Shown here one piece after another: positions 9,755 to 18,234 of a DNA stretch of 64,000 nucleotides. Origin of the DNA: Alteribacter keqinensis (GTDB taxonomy: Bacteria; Bacillota; Bacilli; Bacillales; Salisediminibacteriaceae). The stretch covers positions 372,001 to 436,000 of the forward strand of contig NZ_RHIB01000001.1 in the NCBI RefSeq assembly GCF_003710255.1. The letters are read 5' to 3'. Both the position numbers and the translations under genes were made by a program. The notes beneath the pieces were generated by a model. It saw only the letters and a list, made by a program, of their open reading frames with translations, ran no database searches and was not told where the DNA came from. The stretch's first letter is position 1, and each line of letters begins with the position of its first letter.

Positions 9755-10122
9755 GAGGGTGTTCTCTTGACAGAGGATGTTTCTAGATCGAGGAGGTGAT
9801 GGCGGGGCCGGAGTATAGTATATTCTCTTTCTCTTTATATCGTCCAAGAGTCTTCATAACCCGTGGAAAGTTCCCCGTAAACCCGTCCCAACTCTTAAAA
9901 AATTTACTTAAACTCTCCATAACGTCCCCTCAAACCATCCGACCTGCTGGGAAACGGGAAATTGTACTTCACTGGTAGGGAGGGAAGCACATTAACAAAG
10001 TATCCAACCAGCAATTCTTGAAAAACTGGTACATCCAAATTCATTTTTACTCTTTCTTTTTCAGGACAAAGGCCATTATAATAAAGAATATTACATCAGA
10101 GAGCATGAAGGTGGTGATCTTG
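9755..10122. other. Intergenic region before pheB, no gene seen
   Basis: About 370 bases without a credible gene. An ORF-like stretch at 9796-9978 has no ribosome-binding site and no recognisable product. A TATAAT box at 10077-10082 may belong to the pheB promoter, but I see no good -35 box. No T-box elements are present. Confidence 0.5.
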
Positions 10123-10572
10123 GTGAAACGAAAAACAGATCATTTTTATTTAGTAAGGGAAGATATGCTTTCAGAAGCGATGCTGAAGACGGTCGAGGCA
10201 AAAAAACTTCTGGAGAGCGGTAAAGTAGAAAATGTGAGTGAAGCGGCAGAGCTCCTTGACATGAGCAGAAGTGCTTATTACAAATATAAAGATGGTATTT
10301 TTCCATTTCATGCGATGGTAAAAGAAAAGATCGTCACCCTTTCCATCCATCTTGAGGACCAGTCCGGTGCCCTCTCAAAGCTTCTGGCCATTATTGCAGA
10401 AGAAGGTGGGAACGTTTTGACGATTAACCAGACCATACCTCTTCAGGGACGCGCTAACCTTACCCTGTCAATTGAAACAGCTGCCATGACCTCCAATATC
10501 AACAGACTGGTATACAGAATTGAAACACTTGAGTATATAGAAAGAGTCGAGGTTATCGGCTCAGGAACTTAA
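10123..10572 (+). CDS. pheB: ACT domain protein PheB
   Basis: The 149-residue protein resembles B. subtilis PheB (YszB). It has an N-terminal region with an HTH-like segment (VSEAAELLDMSRSAYYKYK) and a C-terminal ACT domain (HLEDQSGALSKLLAIIAEEGGNVL), the small-molecule binding fold of amino-acid regulators. Its precise job is unsettled; it always seems to travel with pheA. AAGGTGGTG six bases before the GTG at 10123 decides that start over upstream ATGs. pheA follows after 30 bases. Confidence 0.9.
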   Translation: MKRKTDHFYLVREDMLSEAMLKTVEAKKLLESGKVENVSEAAELLDMSRSAYYKYKDGIFPFHAMVKEKIVTLSIHLEDQSGALSKLLAIIAEEGGNVLTINQTIPLQGRANLTLSIETAAMTSNINRLVYRIETLEYIERVEVIGSGT

Positions 10573-10602
10573 GTATCAGATTACAGAAGGTGGCATCAGA
10601 CA

Positions 10603-11469
10603 ATGAACGTTGGATTTTTAGGACCTGCCGGGTCTTTTTCTCATGTGGCAAGCCAGACACTCTTTCCGGATGCCTTGCATAAACCGTACTCCACCATTCC
10701 CGACAGCATTGATGCTGCAAAAGAAGGTCAAATAAATATTGCTGTGGTCCCTCTTGAAAACACCATTGAGGGATCCGTTAATATAACACTTGATTATATC
10801 CTGCATTATCAAAAGCTCGAAATAATAAAAGAATTAACAATACCGATTGATCAGCATCTTATGGTGCACCCTGACTGGAGTTCTTCATGGCAAGACAAGA
10901 TTACAACCGTTTTTTCACACCCACATGCGGTGGCGCAGTGTCATTTATTTATCCGTAAAAACCTGCCTGATGCAAAAGTGGAGCACATCGATTCAACAGC
11001 TGCTGCGGCAAAGTACGTAAGTGAACACCCGGATGAACCTGTTGCAGCAATTGCCAACAAAGGGGCAGCAGGCATTTACCGGTTGGATGTAGTACAGAAT
11101 CGAATTAATGATTACCAAAACAACCATACCCGTTTTGTAGCATTGTCAGAAAAAACAATCACAACGAAGCGCACTATCGGAAGGACTTGTTCGCAAACAG
11201 GTATTAAGACGACCCTCGTCATTACGCTTCCGGAAGACCATTCAGGAGCCCTTCATCAGGTGTTGTCGGCATTTTCCTGGCGGCGGCTTAATCTGACAAA
11301 AATTGAATCCCGTCCAATGAAAACGGGGCTCGGAAATTATTTCTTTATTATTGATGTGGAAAAAGAACTGGACGACATCCTTCTTCCGGGTGCGATTAAG
11401 GAAATCGAAGCCCTTGGATGCGGAGTATCAGTTCTTGGGAGCTACCCTTGTTATCTGCAAAAAACATAA
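10603..11469 (+). CDS. pheA: Prephenate dehydratase
   Basis: This 288-residue cytoplasmic enzyme converts prephenate to phenylpyruvate in phenylalanine synthesis. The N-terminal catalytic domain begins FLGPAGSFSHVA and contains VVPLENTIEGSV; the conserved Thr-Arg-Phe is seen in NNHTRFVAL. The C-terminal ACT domain (HSGALHQVLSAFSWRRLNLTKIESRP) provides phenylalanine feedback. It pairs with pheB in an operon closed by a terminator. It competes for prephenate with the TrhP tRNA-hydroxylation proteins encoded later in this window. Confidence 0.96.
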   Translation: MNVGFLGPAGSFSHVASQTLFPDALHKPYSTIPDSIDAAKEGQINIAVVPLENTIEGSVNITLDYILHYQKLEIIKELTIPIDQHLMVHPDWSSSWQDKITTVFSHPHAVAQCHLFIRKNLPDAKVEHIDSTAAAAKYVSEHPDEPVAAIANKGAAGIYRLDVVQNRINDYQNNHTRFVALSEKTITTKRTIGRTCSQTGIKTTLVITLPEDHSGALHQVLSAFSWRRLNLTKIESRPMKTGLGNYFFIIDVEKELDDILLPGAIKEIEALGCGVSVLGSYPCYLQKT

Positions 11470-11488
11470 GGGTTGAAGCATAAAGCGT

Positions 11489-11528
11489 AAGCTGTCCTGT
11501 TAGGTTATTAAAGGACAGCTTCTTTTTT
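11489..11528 (+). terminator. Intrinsic terminator after pheA
   Basis: A perfect 10-bp stem AAGCTGTCCT/AGGACAGCTT is followed by CTTTTTT. Confidence 0.85.
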
Positions 11529-11570
11529 ATTTGATTTCAACGCTGTTTTCACCAAGGATAAAGAAGCTAT

Positions 11571-11750
11571 TACACCCGAAGGCTCCTGCGGGAGGGGACG
11601 GCAAGGTAAGATAAGATAAGATAAGATAAGACCCCGCAACTAGGAGAAGGGCACTGAAAAAGTCTTCGCTGAAAATAACGTCGCCACTTTAGTGCTGTGT
11701 TAAAAATCATTGTATTTTATAAAAGTGATGATTGGAGCGAATGCGCGCAA
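11571..11750. repeat. Degenerate Bacillaceae-type intergenic repeat
   Basis: The stretch contains GGCTCCTGCGGGAG, AGACCCCGCA and GATTGGAGCGAATGCGCG, pieces of the GC-rich repeat common between Bacillaceae genes. From 11648 on it is also similar to 29480-29600: both have CTGAAAAAGTC, AATAACGTC-CCACT and TTGGAGCGAA in the same order. The rest of the 530-base spacer up to safA shows no gene. Confidence 0.6.
11607..11631. repeat. TAAGA microsatellite, five copies
   Basis: Five perfect tandem copies of the 5-base unit TAAGA lie inside the degenerate repeat, between GGCAAGG and CCCCGCA. Slippage could vary the copy number. Confidence 0.9.
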
Positions 11751-12059
11751 ATCAATATCTCACTTTAACAAAGCTGTTTTAATAATGGCCTTGTTCAGTG
11801 TCGTTTAGGAGCTTGAGTAGGCTTACCCGCATCCTGTAAAAAGCGAAGGATAGGTCTGCGGACTCGTGTTTATAAGAAAAGGAAAATAGGAGCATTATAC
11901 GAAAACAACGAACTCCAATACTATTCACTGGTTATACATCCCGTATTTTTATCATAAAATTGTGAAGAAAAGGACTGTACGGTTGTTAAGGTGATGATGT
12001 GACCATTCGCCCATCCTTGCATAGGATGTAATGAATACGTATGGGAGGGATCACAGAAA

Positions 12060-13409
12060 GTGAAAATACACATTGTTCAAAAAGGTGATACACTCTGGAA
12101 GCTTTCGCAAAAATACGGTGTTAACTTCGAGGAGTTGAAAGCCGCAAATAGTCACCTGTCAAATCCGGATCTCATCATGCCTGGAATGAAGATAAAAGTT
12201 CCTTCAGGTGGAGTCCAGGCTAAAGTTGCTGGTGCTGCAAAAGAAGCGCCGATAGCAGGAGCAGCAAAGGAGGCGCCTGTCGCAGCAAAGGAAGCACCTG
12301 TAGCTCCTAAGGAGGCTCCTAAAGAAGCACCTAAAGAAGCACCAGTTGCCCCGCAAAAGAAAGCACCTTCAATTAAGGAAGAAAAAGAAGCGCCGGTAGC
12401 AAAGGCTGCACCTCCTCAACAACCGGCTTATAAATTGCAACAGAAGATGAATTTCAATTTTTACAAGCAGAAGCAGGAACCTAAAAAGGAATATCCGAAG
12501 GCAGCGGCACCACCGAAAATGCCTAAGCCTAAAGAACAGCCGAAAAAAGCAGCTCCAGCTGCAAAAGAAGAGCCTAAAAAAGCAGCTCAAAAGCAAGCGC
12601 CCAAACAGCAGCCAAAAATGCAGCCGAAACAACAGCCAAAGCAGCAGCCTAAAACAGCCCCTCAACAGGTGAAAGGGCAGCAGGCTCCTAAACAGGCACA
12701 GCCAAATCAGATGATGCCTCAGCAGGTAATGGGTATGCAGGCACAGCCAAATCAGATGATGCCTCAGCAGGTGATGGGTATGCAGGCACAGCCAAATCAG
12801 ATGATGCCTCAGCAGGTGATGGGTATGCAGGCACAGTCGAATCAGATGATGCCACAACAGGTGATGGGTATGCAGGCACAGTCGAATCAGATGATGCCTC
12901 AGCAGGTGATGGGTATGCAGGCACAGCCCAATATGATGATGCCACAGGTGATGGGCCAGCAAATGATGCCGCATCATCACTGTTACCCATATCCGATCAG
13001 TCCTGTTATGCCAGGGTGTGCATGTCAGGGGGGCTATGGTATGATGCCACAGGTAATGGGTATGCAGGCACAGCCAAATCAGATGATGCCACAGGTAATG
13101 GGGCAGCAAATGATGCCGAATATGATGATGGATGAGAACATGATGATGAATCACGATGACCTCTTGAATGATGATGATTTTGAAACAGATGATATGGATA
13201 CAGCAGGTCTTTACCAGCCTGGTGACATGGCTCATATGTATGGAGACTTAACTGAACAGCAGTTTCAGCCCCAACAGATGCAGCAATTTATGCAAAATCC
13301 GAATTGGTATGGTGCCAATGGCTACGGTATGATGAACCGATACCACATGGGCCAGCAACCTTATTATCAGGGCTGGAATCAAAAGAGTCAGGAAGATGAA
13401 AATCAATAA
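12060..13409 (+). CDS. safA: LysM spore morphogenetic protein, SafA-like
   Basis: The 449-residue protein starts with one LysM domain (HIVQKGDTLWKLSQKYGVNF to MPGMKIKVP, residues 3-48) that binds peptidoglycan. A Lys/Ala/Pro/Glu-rich segment follows (about 50-210), then Met/Gln repeats and a tail rich in Met, Asn, Asp and Tyr. SafA directs inner coat assembly at the forespore cortex interface. The architecture and the neighbouring coxA homologue match B. subtilis safA-coxA. The GTG start is set by GGGAGGGA nine bases upstream. The low-complexity part evolves quickly, so only the LysM region and context support the name. Confidence 0.85.
   Translation: MKIHIVQKGDTLWKLSQKYGVNFEELKAANSHLSNPDLIMPGMKIKVPSGGVQAKVAGAAKEAPIAGAAKEAPVAAKEAPVAPKEAPKEAPKEAPVAPQKKAPSIKEEKEAPVAKAAPPQQPAYKLQQKMNFNFYKQKQEPKKEYPKAAAPPKMPKPKEQPKKAAPAAKEEPKKAAQKQAPKQQPKMQPKQQPKQQPKTAPQQVKGQQAPKQAQPNQMMPQQVMGMQAQPNQMMPQQVMGMQAQPNQMMPQQVMGMQAQSNQMMPQQVMGMQAQSNQMMPQQVMGMQAQPNMMMPQVMGQQMMPHHHCYPYPISPVMPGCACQGGYGMMPQVMGMQAQPNQMMPQVMGQQMMPNMMMDENMMMNHDDLLNDDDFETDDMDTAGLYQPGDMAHMYGDLTEQQFQPQQMQQFMQNPNWYGANGYGMMNRYHMGQQPYYQGWNQKSQEDENQ
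12693..12917 (+). repeat. Five tandem 45-bp repeats inside safA
   Basis: Each unit encodes QAQPNQMMPQQVMGM, with Pro-to-Ser changes in units 4 and 5. A sixth degenerate unit starts at 12918 and another related copy at 13065. The DNA units are nearly identical, so recent expansion is likely. Confidence 0.95.
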
Positions 13410-13419
13410 GATGTGAAGA

Positions 13420-13457
13420 AAGGTACTCATAGGCGGATGCTCTATGGGTGCCTTTTT
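13420..13457 (+). terminator. Intrinsic terminator after safA
   Basis: A 13-bp stem (AAGGTACTCATAG with CTATGGGTGCCTT, including G-T pairs) is followed by TTT. Confidence 0.8.
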
Positions 13458-13603
13458 ATTCTTGTTGTTCTTCGAATCACCTCCTGAAATCCCTTATAAT
13501 TCCAGGCCTTTGTCCTTTGTAAGACAGGAGCTGTTTCCTTTAACTAACAGAATCATTTTTCCTCCAGAGCCACATCCTAAGTGGTGAAAGGAGGGTTAAA
13601 AAT

Positions 13604-14506
13604 ATGAAGAAATGGTTTATGAGCTTAACCGCAGCTGTCATGCTGGTTGCAGGTTTAACAGGCTGTGGCGGTAATGGTGATATGAATGACGAGGGTGAGC
13701 AGGAAGGCTTCTTCACCAGAGGTTACAATAACCGGACAACTGGTCAGGATGCTGGAGGCTACCTTAACCGCCGTCAAGGTATGACTGGCACATACTACGG
13801 TCAGAACTATGGTTATAATAACTATGGGATGAACCGTGGCCGTGAAACGGAGCGTTATGGAACAAGAGCTTCCAACTACGGTAATCCAATGACTGGTTAC
13901 AAAACCCGCGCCAGAGGTGTGGACCGTAACACAAACCTTGGATTAAACCGTAACCGAAATACCGGCTTTGGTATGCGCGGTAATACAGTGCGTGGCGCTG
14001 GAAGAGGTATCGTTGGTAACAACAGACCTGGCATGGTCGATAACAACGGGATCCTTAACCGATTCCAGGCAACGGGCAACCGATTCGGCGGTTATGACAA
14101 TCACCAGCGTTATTCCACAAAAGGACAAGCTTCTCAAGGTAACCGCTACTCAGGCTACTATGACGGTGAAGAAGGTCATAAAGCACGTCGCATTGCCAAC
14201 CGTGTAGAAGACATGGACAATGTTGAAGACTGCCGCGTTATTGTAAATGGCAATGATGTTGTCGTTGGTCTGGACGTACGTGGTGAAAGCCAGAGAACAG
14301 AACAAAAAGTCCGCAGGCTTGTTTCTAAAATGGACGACGATATGGACGTCTACGTTGTAACAGAGCAGGAGCAGATGGACCGGGTTCGTTCGATGGATGA
14401 CCGTCTCAGAGCGGGAGAACCATTTGAAGAAGTCGGCGCTACATTTAATGATATGGTTCAAGATCTTGGAAGAGCCATTCAACGACCGTTCGAACGTTCA
14501 CGATAA
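13604..14506 (+). CDS. coxA: YhcN/YlaJ-family spore cortex lipoprotein, CoxA-like
   Basis: The 300-residue protein has a lipoprotein signal with lipobox LTG-Cys21. A long segment rich in Asn, Gly, Arg and Tyr follows (about 35-190). The C-terminal YhcN/YlaJ domain contains ANRVEDMDNVEDCRVIVNGNDVVVGLDVRG. Such proteins are sporulation lipoproteins; in B. subtilis CoxA is a cortex protein encoded next to safA. AAGGAGG precedes the ATG. Its own spacer and terminators suggest independent transcription, possibly from a sporulation sigma factor. The repetitive middle is longer than I expect for the family. Confidence 0.85.
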   Translation: MKKWFMSLTAAVMLVAGLTGCGGNGDMNDEGEQEGFFTRGYNNRTTGQDAGGYLNRRQGMTGTYYGQNYGYNNYGMNRGRETERYGTRASNYGNPMTGYKTRARGVDRNTNLGLNRNRNTGFGMRGNTVRGAGRGIVGNNRPGMVDNNGILNRFQATGNRFGGYDNHQRYSTKGQASQGNRYSGYYDGEEGHKARRIANRVEDMDNVEDCRVIVNGNDVVVGLDVRGESQRTEQKVRRLVSKMDDDMDVYVVTEQEQMDRVRSMDDRLRAGEPFEEVGATFNDMVQDLGRAIQRPFERSR

Positions 14507-14514
14507 TATGGATT

Positions 14515-14549
14515 GAGGCAGGTTGCTCAGGCGATCTGCCTCTTTATTT
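14515..14549 (+). terminator. Intrinsic terminator after coxA
   Basis: A perfect 7-bp stem GAGGCAG/CTGCCTC is followed by TTTATTTG. Confidence 0.7.
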
Positions 14550-14612
14550 GCCAGACGCCCTCTCTTCTGAAAATTTATTCTATAATTGATTTTAGTTTAA
14601 GATGGGGAAAAG

Positions 14613-15324
14613 ATGGCCGGACATTCCACTTAAGCACAGAAAAGGAAGGCAGGATGTGAAAAAGGGGAAGGTATTCACAAAAATATCGAGAGAGATCTTT
14701 ACAACATTTCGAAAAGGCGGTGATGATCCATCAGTTAATGCATCGCTTAAAGCAGCGATAGCGAAAGCAAAAGCGGCTAATATGCCGAATGATAACGTTG
14801 AGCGAACGATAAAAAAGCGACTGGTAACCTTGATGGTGTCATTTATGAAGATATTACATACGAGGGATACGCTCGACACGGGGTGGCTGTCTATATTGAA
14901 GGGCTCATAGACAACAAAAACCCTACAGCAGCAGAAGTTCGTCTTGCCTTTAACAAAAATGGGGGAAGCCTGGTGAGAGTGGGTGTGTGACTTTTATGTT
15001 TGAGAGAAAAGGTTTCTTCGTCATCGAAACAAGAGGGGAGGAAAAGGGTGAGCAGATAACCCTTAATGCGATTGAAGCTGGTGCAGAATATGTGGTTGAG
15101 CACCCCGGTTTTGTAGAAGTACTGACTGAACCGGAGGCCTATCATGACGTGATGGAACCATTAATGAATAAGGATATCACTCCCCTGAATCTGAAATTGC
15201 AATGGTGCCTAATGTGAAAACTTTCCTTACTGAAGAAGAAGCAGAAGAGGTCCTGAGCCTTGTTGAGGCCCTTGAGGTCAATGACGATGTGCAAAGTGTG
15301 TATCATAATCTTGAAATTCTATAA
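14613..15324 (+). pseudogene. yebC: Broken yebC (YebC/TACO1-family translation factor)
   Basis: Pieces in all three frames read as one YebC: MAGHS, then HRKGRQDVKKGKVFTKISRE to ERTIKK, then [19 protein letters not shown] to NKNGGSL, then [14 protein letters not shown] to NKDITP, then SEIAMVPNVKTFLTEEE to the C-terminus. Joining them needs about 11 bases restored after MAGHS (near 14628) and one base each near 14816, 14973 and 15187. With these the length would be 241 residues, normal for the family. YebC proteins help ribosomes through proline-rich stretches. All four lesions are deletions; three are a single missing G. A sequencing fault is possible, but neighbouring genes are intact. Confidence 0.9.
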
Positions 15325-15340
15325 AAGTACGGATAAACAT

Positions 15341-15389
15341 TCTCATCCTGGGAAACACTAAGTGTAGCTACGGGATGGGACTTTTTTTG
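15341..15389 (+). terminator. Terminator between the yebC remnant and bofC
   Basis: TCTCATCC pairs with GGATGGGA around a 22-base loop that itself contains CACT/AGTG, followed by CTTTTTTT. It sits just before the bofC ribosome-binding site. Confidence 0.65.
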
Positions 15390-15425
15390 TCTCTGAACCG
15401 GGTGTTTGTAAGGAGGCGGATTGCC

Positions 15426-15983
15426 ATGCTTGCTGTTACAGTAGGTCCGGTAAAATTACATAAAAAGAAAGCAATACTGTTTCTTTTACCTTTATTATGT
15501 CTTGTTTTGTTTATTTCCCAGCCTGAGAGTGTCGCTGAAGAAAATGACGATACAGGGGCATATCAAGTAACAGGCCCGTTAACGATGGAAGTTGTATTGC
15601 AAAGGGAATACCTCGATGGCGAAATAAGTGAAGAAACGGTTGAAGAAGTCATCTGGTCCATGGAAGATTTCTGGTCTTTCTATAGTGACTGGCAGCTTGT
15701 TGGTCAATCGGCAGAACAGGTTGTTTTTAAACAGGAAGTGAATGATATCTCTCCTTTGCTTAAACTGAATGGCTACTTCGGACTTTCAGAAGGAGGGACC
15801 CTCAGTATTTTCAACGGCAGGCCTGAGGATAATGAGGTCATTCAGTCATTTTTTCAAATCCATACAGACCGATTAAAAAGTCAGGCTCAAAGTGAACTTC
15901 AAAAAGGGATCCCTGTGTCTACCAAGGATCAGTATCTGGATGTGATCCAGATGTATGAAAAATACGCAAAAACAGACCTGTAA
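15426..15983 (+). CDS. bofC: Intercompartmental signalling factor BofC
   Basis: The 185-residue protein has an N-terminal membrane or signal segment (about residues 14-32) and the BofC body: LTMEVVLQREYLDGEISEE, WSMEDFWSFYSDWQLV, DISPLLKLNGYFGLS and FNGRPEDNEVIQSFFQI. BofC is made in the forespore and restrains SpoIVB, which triggers pro-sigma-K processing in the mother cell. AAGGAGG eight bases before the ATG at 15426 decides the start over an upstream ATG at 15375. It follows the broken yebC and precedes ruvA. Confidence 0.92.
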   Translation: MLAVTVGPVKLHKKKAILFLLPLLCLVLFISQPESVAEENDDTGAYQVTGPLTMEVVLQREYLDGEISEETVEEVIWSMEDFWSFYSDWQLVGQSAEQVVFKQEVNDISPLLKLNGYFGLSEGGTLSIFNGRPEDNEVIQSFFQIHTDRLKSQAQSELQKGIPVSTKDQYLDVIQMYEKYAKTDL

Positions 15984-15989
15984 ACTAAC

Positions 15990-16026
15990 GGCCATCTCTG
16001 AAGTGAAAGCGGAGGTGGTCTTTTTT
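15990..16026 (+). terminator. Intrinsic terminator after bofC
   Basis: A 9-bp stem GGCCATCTC/GAGGTGGTC with two G-T pairs is followed by TTTTTTG. Confidence 0.8.
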
Positions 16027-16197
16027 GATCTTCTGAAATAATCCAAAAGAAAAAGAGCTCGGGAATAGTAAAGCGACTGTTATTAGTAAAAACCAATTTC
16101 AAAACACTTTTACTGCTTTCCTCTCGTTTTTTATCCCTCCCTCTTTGCGCCTGTTTATGCTAATATAGAAATATATGTTCGCATGAGGAGAGATTTC

Positions 16198-16815
16198 GTG
16201 ATTGAATTTGTTACGGGAAGATTAAGTTATATTGATACAGAATATATGGTCCTTGATGTTAATGGCATCGGATACCTTGTTTATTGTCCAAACCCGTTCA
16301 GCTTTCAAAAACATGAAGGCAGCACGGTTACTGTGTATACATACCAGCATGTTCGTGAAGATGCATTAAAATTATTCGGATTTCATAACCGCGAAGAGAG
16401 AAGACTTTTCGAAAAACTTCTGCAGGTATCGGGAATCGGCCCGAAAGGTGCTTTGGCAATCCTTGCTGCCGGAGCGCCGGAACGTGTTGTTTCAGCAATT
16501 GAAGAGGAAGACGAAAAGTTTCTTGTGAAGTTCCCTGGTGTAGGAAAAAAGACAGCCCGTCAGATTATACTGGATCTTAAAGGGAAACTCCCGGAATGGA
16601 TGCCATCCCTTCTGGATCATGACGGCCATCCTGTTAATGAAGCAGGGCATAAACGAATAGCCGGAAACAAAGAGCTTGATGAAGCCGTGGAAGCACTGAA
16701 AGCTCTGGGATATGTTGATAAAGAAATTAACCGGGCAATGCCAGTCCTTAAAGATAAAGACCTGACAACCGACGCATATATAAAAGAGGCATTAAAATTA
16801 ATGCTGAAAGTTTAG
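16198..16815 (+). CDS. ruvA: Holliday junction DNA helicase subunit RuvA
   Basis: RuvA (205 residues) binds four-way junctions as a tetramer and loads the RuvB motor. The OB domain (VTGRLSYIDTEYMVLDVNGIGYLVYC), the helix-hairpin-helix pair (LLQVSGIGPKGALAIL and LVKFPGVGKKTARQIILDLKGK) and the small C-terminal domain that contacts RuvB are all visible. The GTG at 16198 has GAGGAGAG before it; an in-frame ATG at 16183 would overlap that site. ruvB follows after 33 bases. Confidence 0.95.
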   Translation: MIEFVTGRLSYIDTEYMVLDVNGIGYLVYCPNPFSFQKHEGSTVTVYTYQHVREDALKLFGFHNREERRLFEKLLQVSGIGPKGALAILAAGAPERVVSAIEEEDEKFLVKFPGVGKKTARQIILDLKGKLPEWMPSLLDHDGHPVNEAGHKRIAGNKELDEAVEALKALGYVDKEINRAMPVLKDKDLTTDAYIKEALKLMLKV

Positions 16816-16848
16816 GCTTATGTTCATATGGGATCGGAGGATATCGAA

Positions 16849-17850
16849 ATGGAAGAACGGATTGTGAGCGGAGAGACCCAGAGAGAGGAAGAGTGGGCAG
16901 AGCTGTCCCTCAGACCTCAGCGACTCTCCCAGTATATCGGTCAGCAGACGGTTAAAGAAAATTTAAAAGTATTCATTGAAGCGGCAAAAATGCGCGAGGA
17001 GTCACTCGACCATGTCCTTCTTTACGGACCGCCCGGACTTGGCAAGACAACCCTGGCAACGATCATTTCAAATGAAATGGGCGTTAATTTAAGAACGACT
17101 GCGGGTCCTGCCATTGAGCGACCCGGAGATCTGGCTGCCATCCTCACAGCCCTCGAGCCCGGCGATGTGCTGTTTATCGATGAGATTCACAGGTTAAACC
17201 GAGCTGTGGAGGAGGTACTCTACCCTGCAATGGAGGACTTCTGTCTTGATATTGTTATCGGTAAAGGCCCCTCAGCACGGTCTGTCCGGCTTGATCTGCC
17301 TCCTTTCACCCTGGTTGGGGCAACGACACGGGCGGGGATGCTGTCAGCTCCACTGAGAGACCGGTTTGGTGTGGTATCCAGGCTTGAATATTACACACAT
17401 GAGGAACTGTCCGAAATTGTAACGAGGACAGCTGATGTAATGGAGGTTGAGATAGATGTCAATGCCAGTGCTGAAATTGCGAGACGTTCAAGGGGAACGC
17501 CGCGAATTGCCAACAGGCTTCTCAGGCGCGTACGGGACTTTGCCCAGGTGAGAGCAGACGGAAGTGTTAATGATGCAATCACAAATCAGGCGCTTGAGCT
17601 TTTGCAGGTGGATAAAGAAGGACTCGATCACATTGATCATAAACTTCTCAGAGGTATGATTGAGAAATTCAGAGGCGGTCCGGTCGGGCTCGATACGATT
17701 GCGGCCACCATTGGCGAAGAATCTCACACCATAGAAGATGTTTATGAACCTTATTTGTTACAAATTGGCTTTTTACAGAGGACTCCCCGGGGAAGAATGG
17801 TAACACACAGAGTTTACGATCATTTTAACCTGGAGGTGCCAAAGCTTTGA
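16849..17850 (+). CDS. ruvB: Holliday junction branch migration helicase RuvB
   Basis: The 333-residue AAA+ ATPase drives branch migration in recombination repair together with RuvA. Walker A is [13 protein letters not shown], Walker B is LFIDEIHRL, sensor 1 lies in LVGATTRAG, the arginine finger region is APLRDRFG, and the C-terminal winged helix ends the protein. An upstream in-frame ATG (16828) would bury CGGAGGAT, so 16849 is chosen. Length is normal. Confidence 0.97.
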   Translation: MEERIVSGETQREEEWAELSLRPQRLSQYIGQQTVKENLKVFIEAAKMREESLDHVLLYGPPGLGKTTLATIISNEMGVNLRTTAGPAIERPGDLAAILTALEPGDVLFIDEIHRLNRAVEEVLYPAMEDFCLDIVIGKGPSARSVRLDLPPFTLVGATTRAGMLSAPLRDRFGVVSRLEYYTHEELSEIVTRTADVMEVEIDVNASAEIARRSRGTPRIANRLLRRVRDFAQVRADGSVNDAITNQALELLQVDKEGLDHIDHKLLRGMIEKFRGGPVGLDTIAATIGEESHTIEDVYEPYLLQIGFLQRTPRGRMVTHRVYDHFNLEVPKL

Positions 17851-18065
17851 TAAGTATACCTAAGCTGCTCATCACTCTTGGAGCAGTCCTGATTATAGCA
17901 GGCCTTATCTGGCAGGTGGGAGGACGGTTTGTTAATTTAGGAAAGTTGCCGGGAGACATCCTGTTTACCCGGGGAAATACAACCGTTTATTTTCCAATCG
18001 TTACATCTATTGTAATAAGTATTGTACTTTCTTTGATTTTCTATTTTATCGGCCGTATGAGGTAA
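17847..18065 (+). CDS. DUF2905-family small membrane protein
   Basis: The 72-residue protein has two hydrophobic segments (about 5-23 and 48-68) around the conserved [20 protein letters not shown], the mark of the DUF2905 family. Function is unknown. It starts at TTG overlapping the ruvB stop by four bases, with GGAGGTG before it, so it is translated with ruvAB. A small ruvB-linked membrane gene of this kind is common in Bacillales. Confidence 0.85.
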   Translation: MISIPKLLITLGAVLIIAGLIWQVGGRFVNLGKLPGDILFTRGNTTVYFPIVTSIVISIVLSLIFYFIGRMR

Positions 18066-18070
18066 GTTAC

Positions 18071-18100
18071 CGGACCCGGATTTCCGGGTTCGCTTTATTT
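18071..18100 (+). terminator. Intrinsic terminator after the ruvAB group
   Basis: A 9-bp stem CGGACCCGG/CCGGGTTCG with a 4-base loop is followed by CTTTATTT. Confidence 0.75.
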
Positions 18101-18234
18101 GTGTACAGAAAAGTCTCCCTCATCATGGAAAATTGATACAGGGTTGTGGTCCTGAAAAAGAAAGTGGCGGTTGAGGCTTGTTTTTACTATACTAAGTAGG
18201 CATATATTTTTTGTAGGAAAGAAGAGGTAGTTTT

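Noticed and set aside
12693-12917. Regular 45-bp repeats that could suggest a CRISPR or VNTR array
   Set aside because: The repeats are directly adjacent with no spacers and lie in frame within the safA gene.
12369-13235. A 288-codon open frame antisense to safA, rich in His and Leu
   Set aside because: It mirrors the low-complexity repeat of safA on the other strand, has no ribosome-binding site and no known fold.
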